Below are positions 59,615 through 64,000 of a DNA stretch of 64,000 nt, in pieces. The translations under genes were made by a program, and so were the position numbers. The DNA is taken from assembly GCF_003384725.1 (NCBI RefSeq), contig NZ_QNVV01000017.1, positions 47,071 through 111,070 on the forward strand. The letters are read 5' to 3'. Every line of letters starts with the position of its first letter. Within the stretch, counting starts at the first letter, position 1. This DNA comes from Chryseobacterium pennipullorum (GTDB lineage: Bacteria; Bacteroidota; Bacteroidia; Flavobacteriales; Weeksellaceae). Under the pieces are notes generated by a model, which saw only the letters and a list, made by a program, of their open reading frames with translations, ran no database searches and had not been told where the DNA came from.

Positions 59615-60784
59615 TTAATTACGACAGGCCGATAGGACCCTTCTCTTTTTCTCAGCAGCAGCCTTAAGGAACATCATCAAAAAGGCAAAAAGCCCGAAGA
59701 TACAGCCTATCCATGGATTATATTCCACTCCCATTGTGATGATGATCCACCCACCCAATGTTGTTCCTAAAGTGACCCCGAGATTACCGAATGAGGTCGC
59801 CAGACTATTGGCAAACTCCATAGAATCGGGTGCCGAAGAGATCATGTAGGTAGAAGCGTTCAGGAAACTTGGTGAATAAAGGAATCCCCATATAGCAATC
59901 ACCACAATATTGGCCCAAAGATTTCCACCCGCCACATACAGCAGAACAGGAACCACTAACGTTCCGGAAAGAAAAAATGCTGTTGTACGGGAGACATTTT
60001 TATTGAGCATTTTACCTGCGATCCAATTGCCAGCAATTCCTAATCCTCCAAACAAAAACATCATATAGCTTACCATTGATGTATCCATTTCTTTTGCTCT
60101 GTTCAGATAGTCTGCAAAATAGCTGTAGGTAGAAAACCAGGCTGTTATCATGAAGAAATTGGTCATTGTACTCAGAATAAATGGGATCTGTGTTAAGATC
60201 CTGATCTGGCTTCCATAGGATTTCTTTTCTTTAACAGGCATGCGCGGTAACATACCATGGATCATACATAAAGCAATAAAACTTACCACTGCCTGTACAA
60301 CAAATGAATACTCCCAGGAATACATTCCGGAAATCCATGTAGAAAAAGGAATGGTGGTAACTGTCGCGATGGCTATCCCATTAAAAACGATACCCATCAG
60401 CTCATTCTTTTTATCGGGATCCGCATGGGAGACTGCAACAGATAAAGCGGTAGCAATATAAACAGGCTGAAGAAATGCAGGAAGTATCCGTACGGTCATC
60501 AACAACCAGAAAGGGGGTGAAAATGCAGAAATAATTCCTGTCATCAAAAATATAAAAATAGCTGCTATCATTACTTTTTTACGGTCGATCCCTGATGTGA
60601 GCAAAGTCATAAAAGGGCCTGTAAGTGCTATAACCAAGGCAAAGGCGCTTAACAGATAGCCTGCCTTGTCTATACTTATCTGATAATGTGCTGCAACCTG
60701 AGGCAGAATTCCGATGATTCCAAATTCTGTCGTAATCACTGCAATAAGCCCCAGACATCCGATGTATGCATATTTCTTTGTCAT
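59615..60784 (-). CDS. MFS transporter, AraJ/DHA1-like
   Basis: The 389-residue carrier has twelve helices. LIAVITTEFGIIGILPQVAA (13-32) and KAGYLLSAFALVIALTGPFM (40-59) fit the AraJ/YdhP branch of DHA1 drug or sugar efflux proteins. It is encoded in overlap (TGATG) with the alpha/beta hydrolase gene. The DsbA-like gene follows with its own promoter. The HxlR regulator is divergent from the pair, so this is likely an inducible efflux carrier. Confidence 0.9.
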   Translation of the reverse strand: MTKKYAYIGCLGLIAVITTEFGIIGILPQVAAHYQISIDKAGYLLSAFALVIALTGPFMTLLTSGIDRKKVMIAAIFIFLMTGIISAFSPPFWLLMTVRILPAFLQPVYIATALSVAVSHADPDKKNELMGIVFNGIAIATVTTIPFSTWISGMYSWEYSFVVQAVVSFIALCMIHGMLPRMPVKEKKSYGSQIRILTQIPFILSTMTNFFMITAWFSTYSYFADYLNRAKEMDTSMVSYMMFLFGGLGIAGNWIAGKMLNKNVSRTTAFFLSGTLVVPVLLYVAGGNLWANIVVIAIWGFLYSPSFLNASTYMISSAPDSMEFANSLATSFGNLGVTLGTTLGGWIIITMGVEYNPWIGCIFGLFAFLMMFLKAAAEKKRRVLSACRN

Positions 60785-61719
60785 CAGTCCAGATTTTCGG
60801 CTTCAAGATTCCGGATGGCAAATGATGCCATTTCATTTACTGCGGTCTGTACCTCATTCAGAATTTCTCCCATATGCATAAATCCATGAACCATATCTTT
60901 GTATAGACTTACCTGAACAGAAACTCCTGCATTTTCCATATTTTCAGCAAGCTTTCTTCCGTCATCTGACAACGGATCATGTTCTGCAAGAATAACCAAT
61001 GTAGAAGGTGTCGATCTGAAATCTTTCATTAAGGCAGGCACGGCGAGTGGGTTATTCTCTTCTTTCCGGGGTAGGTACCACTTCCAGGCCTGTATTCCGC
61101 CCTCCCTGGTGAGAACGGGGCCATTTTCATAGGTGCTCCAGGATGTTGAATTCAGCTGATTATCAGAGGCAGGATAAATCAGGATCTGAAATTTCAGCAG
61201 CTCCCCAATCTGAGTAGAAACAGCAGTTGCCAAAGCGCCTCCTGCACTGTCGCCAATGATTCCGATCCGGTTCCGGTCGATTCCCAGCGATTCGGACTGT
61301 TCTATAATCCATTTTGAAGCATCCAGGCAGTCGTCTAATCCTGCCGGAAAAGGATGTTCGGGAGCAAGCCGGTAATTGATAAAGAAAATGACCGACCCCG
61401 TTGTATTGGCCAGCTTCCGGGCAACAGCATCGTGGGTTTCATATCCGCCAGCCATAAACCATCCTCCATGAATATAAATAACAGCGGATGAATGTTGGGT
61501 CATTTTTCCCTTTGGGTAATATACCCGGAGGGGAATCTGTCGATTACCGTATGGAATTTCCAGTTCTTCAATCACCGAAACAGCTTCTTTTTTGCCACTC
61601 AGCTGAAAGCTCATAGTCTCAAGGTATTTACGGATATCATCCAGGGAATCCTTCGCATTGAATGTCTGTATTTTCTGTAAATGATTTAAAATCAGATTTA
61701 TTTCAGGTGTTAACTGCAT
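60784..61719 (-). CDS. Alpha/beta hydrolase of the hormone-sensitive lipase/acetyl esterase type
   Basis: The 311-residue enzyme has YIHGGWFMAGGYETHDAVAR (HGG oxyanion motif, near residue 84), FFINYRLAPEHPFPAGLDD, the nucleophile in IGIIGDSAGGALATAV, the Asp in LAEHDPLSDDG, and the His in DMVHGFMHMGEIL. No signal peptide is seen. Acetyl esterase, lactone or ester detoxification are possible. It overlaps the MFS gene and is divergent from HxlR, suggesting a compound-specific ester hydrolase plus exporter. Confidence 0.93.
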   Translation of the reverse strand: MQLTPEINLILNHLQKIQTFNAKDSLDDIRKYLETMSFQLSGKKEAVSVIEELEIPYGNRQIPLRVYYPKGKMTQHSSAVIYIHGGWFMAGGYETHDAVARKLANTTGSVIFFINYRLAPEHPFPAGLDDCLDASKWIIEQSESLGIDRNRIGIIGDSAGGALATAVSTQIGELLKFQILIYPASDNQLNSTSWSTYENGPVLTREGGIQAWKWYLPRKEENNPLAVPALMKDFRSTPSTLVILAEHDPLSDDGRKLAENMENAGVSVQVSLYKDMVHGFMHMGEILNEVQTAVNEMASFAIRNLEAENLD

Positions 61720-61805
61720 GTTGTTGATTATTTTTAATTAATGTTGTCCGGATGAACGTTAGCGCTACTGTTCTTTATAACAACTTATTTTTATGTTTGT
61801 ACTGG

Positions 61806-61877
61806 CAAAATTAAAATTCAAACCTTACATTTGCACTGTATGCATCGAATTGTACGGTACTAACAAATTTGTAAGTA
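61806..61877. promoter_or_regulatory. Divergent HxlR/hydrolase control region
   Basis: A forward -7 box TACATTTG (61826-61833) serves the HxlR gene, a reverse TAATTTTG (61813-61806) the hydrolase gene. TACTAACAAATTTGTAAGTA (61858-61877), a near-perfect dyad, ends directly before the HxlR ATG. It shares the ACAAATTTGT core with the DsbA-gene operator. Confidence 0.6.
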
Positions 61878-62255
61878 ATGGGGAAAATAAAAGAAAATTC
61901 AACGAATAATATCAACAGACAATATATCCATGAGTGTGATCTGACCTATGCCGTCTGTAAGATCGGAGGACGTTGGAAGCTTTTAATCCTTGATAAGCTT
62001 AAAGGAGGAAAACTTCGATTCAGTGAACTTAGAAAATCCATCACTGGAATAACGGAAAGGATGCTCACCTTACAGCTGAGAGAGCTGGAGAAAGAACACC
62101 TGATCAAAAGAACCGTATATGCTGAAGTTCCACCAAGAGTTGATTATGAACTTACAGCTATTGCCCGCGAGCTTATTCCGATTTGGAATGAACTCAGCAA
62201 ATGGGGTGGAAAACACAGGGAATTGGTCCAAGAACCAACGCACGCTGAAAATTAA
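61878..62255 (+). CDS. HxlR-family transcriptional regulator
   Basis: The 125-residue winged-helix protein has HECDLTYAVCKIGGRWKLLI at residues 18-37 (Cys20 and Cys27 near the sensing Cys of HypR-type members), FSELRKSITGITERMLTLQL as recognition helix, and RELEKEHLIKRTVYAEVPPR with the wing and VDYELTAIARELIPI. HxlR proteins answer to aldehydes, quinones or oxidants. It is divergent from a hydrolase-MFS pair and shares an operator core with the DsbA-like gene, so it likely controls both. Confidence 0.93.
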   Translation: MGKIKENSTNNINRQYIHECDLTYAVCKIGGRWKLLILDKLKGGKLRFSELRKSITGITERMLTLQLRELEKEHLIKRTVYAEVPPRVDYELTAIARELIPIWNELSKWGGKHRELVQEPTHAEN

Positions 62256-62358
62256 AGTAAGGGTTAATGGGGATCGGTCCCTTCAGGTTACTTTGTAAGA
62301 AAAAACCAATCTTTTCAAAGAGAATGGGCTTAGCTGATCGGAAATGAAAAAATAATCT

Positions 62359-63546
62359 TTATAATTTGCTGTTCACTTTATTGGAGAATAGTAGATGCGC
62401 GAGCAGAGCAAGTACTCCAAACAAGGTTCCTACAAAACAAACGCCAGTCCATTCTGCTTTCTGCCAGGCAAGAGATGCAAGCCAGGTTCCCAATGATCCA
62501 CCGATAAAATAAGACACCATATACACGGTATTCAGCCGGTTCACAGCATTGGATTTGATCATGAAGTAATTGGTTTGATTCATAATATGACTGGACTGTA
62601 CACCCAGGTCCACAAGAATGACGCCCACAATAAGCCCCCAATAAGTATCTCCTGCAAAATAAGTGAATCCCCAGCTTCCAATAACAATCAGCAAAGAATA
62701 CAGGATAATCCTGTTGATATCGAGAAAACGCTGCAGTTTCCCTACTTTAGCTGCTGCCAGCGCTCCCACAGCCCCAGCCAGGCCAAAGCTTCCTACTACT
62801 GACGAGCCTGCGTAAAAAGGCGCTTTTTCCATATGGAACACCAGGGTTGTAAATAAAGCGCACATCGATCCAAAAGCCATGGCACCCCGGAAGGCGGCCA
62901 GCTGAAGGACAGGCTGAGTTCTTGCCAGATGGGCAACAGAACGCATCAGCTCTTTATAAGAACCCTTAAAGTTGGGCTGCATTTCCGGAAGCATTTTATA
63001 AACGGCAAGCCATACCAGGATCATCAGTCCGGCCGCAATACCAAACATGGCTCTCCATCCCCAGACTTCTCCTACAATTCCTCCTATAAATCTGGACAGT
63101 AAAATCCCCAGCAATAATCCAGACATGACCAATCCGATATTAGAAGATTTTTCTTTGTCCGAAGAAAGCTCAGCCGCAATGGGTACAAATAATTGAGGAA
63201 TTACTGAAGTCGCACCAATCAAAAGACTGGCAGCGTACAACATCCAGAGTTCGGTCGCAAAGGTCATCCACAGCAGTGCACCAAAAACCAGGAAAAGGTC
63301 TATCAGAATCAGTCTTTTGCGGAAAAATTTGTCCCCCAGAGGAACAATCAGCAAGAGTCCCAAAGCATAGCCTATCTGAGTAAGGACAGAAATCCTGCTG
63401 GCAGCACTTTCGGAAATATGAAGATCTGTAGAAATGAGTGCCAGCAAAGGCTGGTTATAGTAATTGTTGGCTACAACAAGTCCTGAAATAATTGCCATCA
63501 ACCAGATCACCGTCCTGGAAATACCGTTCGTAGAGCTCACCTGCAT
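62359..63546 (-). CDS. MFS transporter (multidrug or metabolite efflux)
   Basis: The 395-residue carrier has twelve helices. ISGLVVANNYYNQPLLALIS (19-38), SVLTQIGYALGLLLIVPLGD (53-72) and the loop KFFRKRLILIDL, and LFVPIAAELSSDKEKSSNIG between helices 4 and 5, all fit the YgaY/MFS_1 group. The gene converges on HxlR (103-bp gap). Substrate unknown. Confidence 0.9.
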   Translation of the reverse strand: MQVSSTNGISRTVIWLMAIISGLVVANNYYNQPLLALISTDLHISESAASRISVLTQIGYALGLLLIVPLGDKFFRKRLILIDLFLVFGALLWMTFATELWMLYAASLLIGATSVIPQLFVPIAAELSSDKEKSSNIGLVMSGLLLGILLSRFIGGIVGEVWGWRAMFGIAAGLMILVWLAVYKMLPEMQPNFKGSYKELMRSVAHLARTQPVLQLAAFRGAMAFGSMCALFTTLVFHMEKAPFYAGSSVVGSFGLAGAVGALAAAKVGKLQRFLDINRIILYSLLIVIGSWGFTYFAGDTYWGLIVGVILVDLGVQSSHIMNQTNYFMIKSNAVNRLNTVYMVSYFIGGSLGTWLASLAWQKAEWTGVCFVGTLFGVLALLAHLLFSNKVNSKL

Positions 63547-64000
63547 GTCTAAAATAAAATTTTGTTGGAGAGAAAATATTTCTGACAGAAATGGACATCT
63601 CCGGAAATACGTTCTTTATTAAGTCCCCAAAGGTAGGCATTTTAACAAAAGATAAATCACAACATTATTGAATTGATCTTTACTTTTGATATAAAAATTT
63701 CATGAAACAGGCTTTGGCAACGTTTCTTTTAAATCATTACTGGGTCTTATATTAATGATTGTTTTGAGTGCAGCTGCAGGGGTAGACTTCCCTATGTCTT
63801 AAGTAAAGGCTGGCTTTTCAGTTGTGTATACAATTTCCAATAAGTCACTCCCTCTAAATTCAATATAGAGATATTTATAATTTTTCTTAACTTCTATTCT
63901 ATTTGAAGACTTACCCTTTTTCAAACAGTTTATAAATATAAAATATTCTCTAATTGATCAAAAACTCTTTAGCATATAGCCATGGACTAAGTCCATTTAA
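63547..64000. other. Terminal stretch with no convincing gene
   Basis: These 454 bases hold the presumed promoter of the MFS gene. From about 63700 an open run of about 32 codons (TGFGNVSFKSLLGLILMIVL and onward) has no good start and may be a remnant of a membrane protein. A palindrome ATGGACT-A-AGTCCAT (63982-63996) lies at the very end and may be a terminator arm cut by the window. Confidence 0.4.

Noticed and set aside
55916..61719. The two alpha/beta hydrolases as possible BioH substitutes for the biotin pathway
   Set aside because: One has a signal peptide and is an esterase D-type protein, the other is an HSL-type esterase with its own regulator. Neither is near the biotin genes or of BioH type.
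63710..63805. Short frame MKQALATFLLNHYWVLY and an alternative membrane-like frame over the same bases
   Set aside because: Two frames compete, neither has a promoter or full-length family match, and the region is otherwise gene-free.
63982..63996. Palindrome ATGGACT-A-AGTCCAT at the window end
   Set aside because: The sequence that would show whether it is a terminator or operator lies outside the window.
1..64000. tRNA, rRNA, CRISPR arrays, insertion sequences, prophage genes and known riboswitches
   Set aside because: None was recognised by eye on either strand. A covariance-model search would be needed to exclude weak RNA families.

Overview
The window looks like the chromosome of a member of the Bacteroidota, class Flavobacteriia, most likely Chryseobacterium or a close relative. 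The evidence is AT-rich DNA, many promoters of the Bacteroidetes type (TTG, about 20 bp, TAnnTTTG), a CzcA-TolC fusion, DUF2911 and SSS genes, TonB receptors with a carboxypeptidase-like N-terminus, and a citrate-hydroxamate siderophore locus. I see no rRNA, tRNA, CRISPR array, insertion sequence or prophage.

Layout: 1-3,100 holds an SRPBCC/ArsR pair, a 169-bp tandem repeat, a methyltransferase and a VOC protein. 3,294-10,481 holds DUF2911, an SSS transporter, a 34-residue membrane peptide that is easily missed, a PIG-L deacetylase, a DUF2628 protein, a ceramidase-like protein and two copies of a 104-bp hairpin repeat. 11,010-18,100 holds two tandem secreted paralogues, a ClC-CBS channel, an aldo/keto reductase and a large FMN-barrel protein of the nitronate monooxygenase family. 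18,303-24,506 is a divalent-metal RND efflux operon. 24,593-30,304 holds two siderophore-interacting (flavin reductase type) proteins, a Crp/Fnr regulator, an MFS carrier and a Na+/H+ antiporter; matching FNR-type boxes precede three of these transcription units. 30,655-30,750 is a promoter-terminator pair around a possible small RNA. 31,021-33,801 holds AraC and CynX-type MFS genes divergent from a palindromic operator, then a YetF protein.

34,006-40,738 is a biotin locus: a ferritin-like di-iron protein, bioF, bioD, bioB and bioA in one direction, and a MocR-type regulator divergent. No bioC or bioH is present here, which makes the di-iron protein the most interesting unknown of this part.

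40,793-55,829 is a complete siderophore system. A 2-oxoglutarate dioxygenase of the lysine hydroxylase type and a PLP decarboxylase would make hydroxycadaverine. A flavin N-hydroxylase and a GNAT domain fused to an IucA/IucC synthetase would make a hydroxamate. A second IucA/IucC enzyme joins the arms to citrate. An AMP ligase plus its own carrier protein probably activate an unusual acyl group. MATE, TonB receptor and PepSY proteins would export, import and reduce. This set fits what I recall of chryseochelin (citrate, 3-hydroxycadaverine, fumarate), whose genes can be proposed from this window.

55,916-63,546 holds a secreted esterase, a second Crp-type regulator, a GNAT protein, a nucleosidase, and an HxlR-linked group (alpha/beta hydrolase, MFS, DsbA-like protein) that shares an ACAAA(A)TTTGT operator core, then another MFS carrier. 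The last 450 bases hold no convincing gene.
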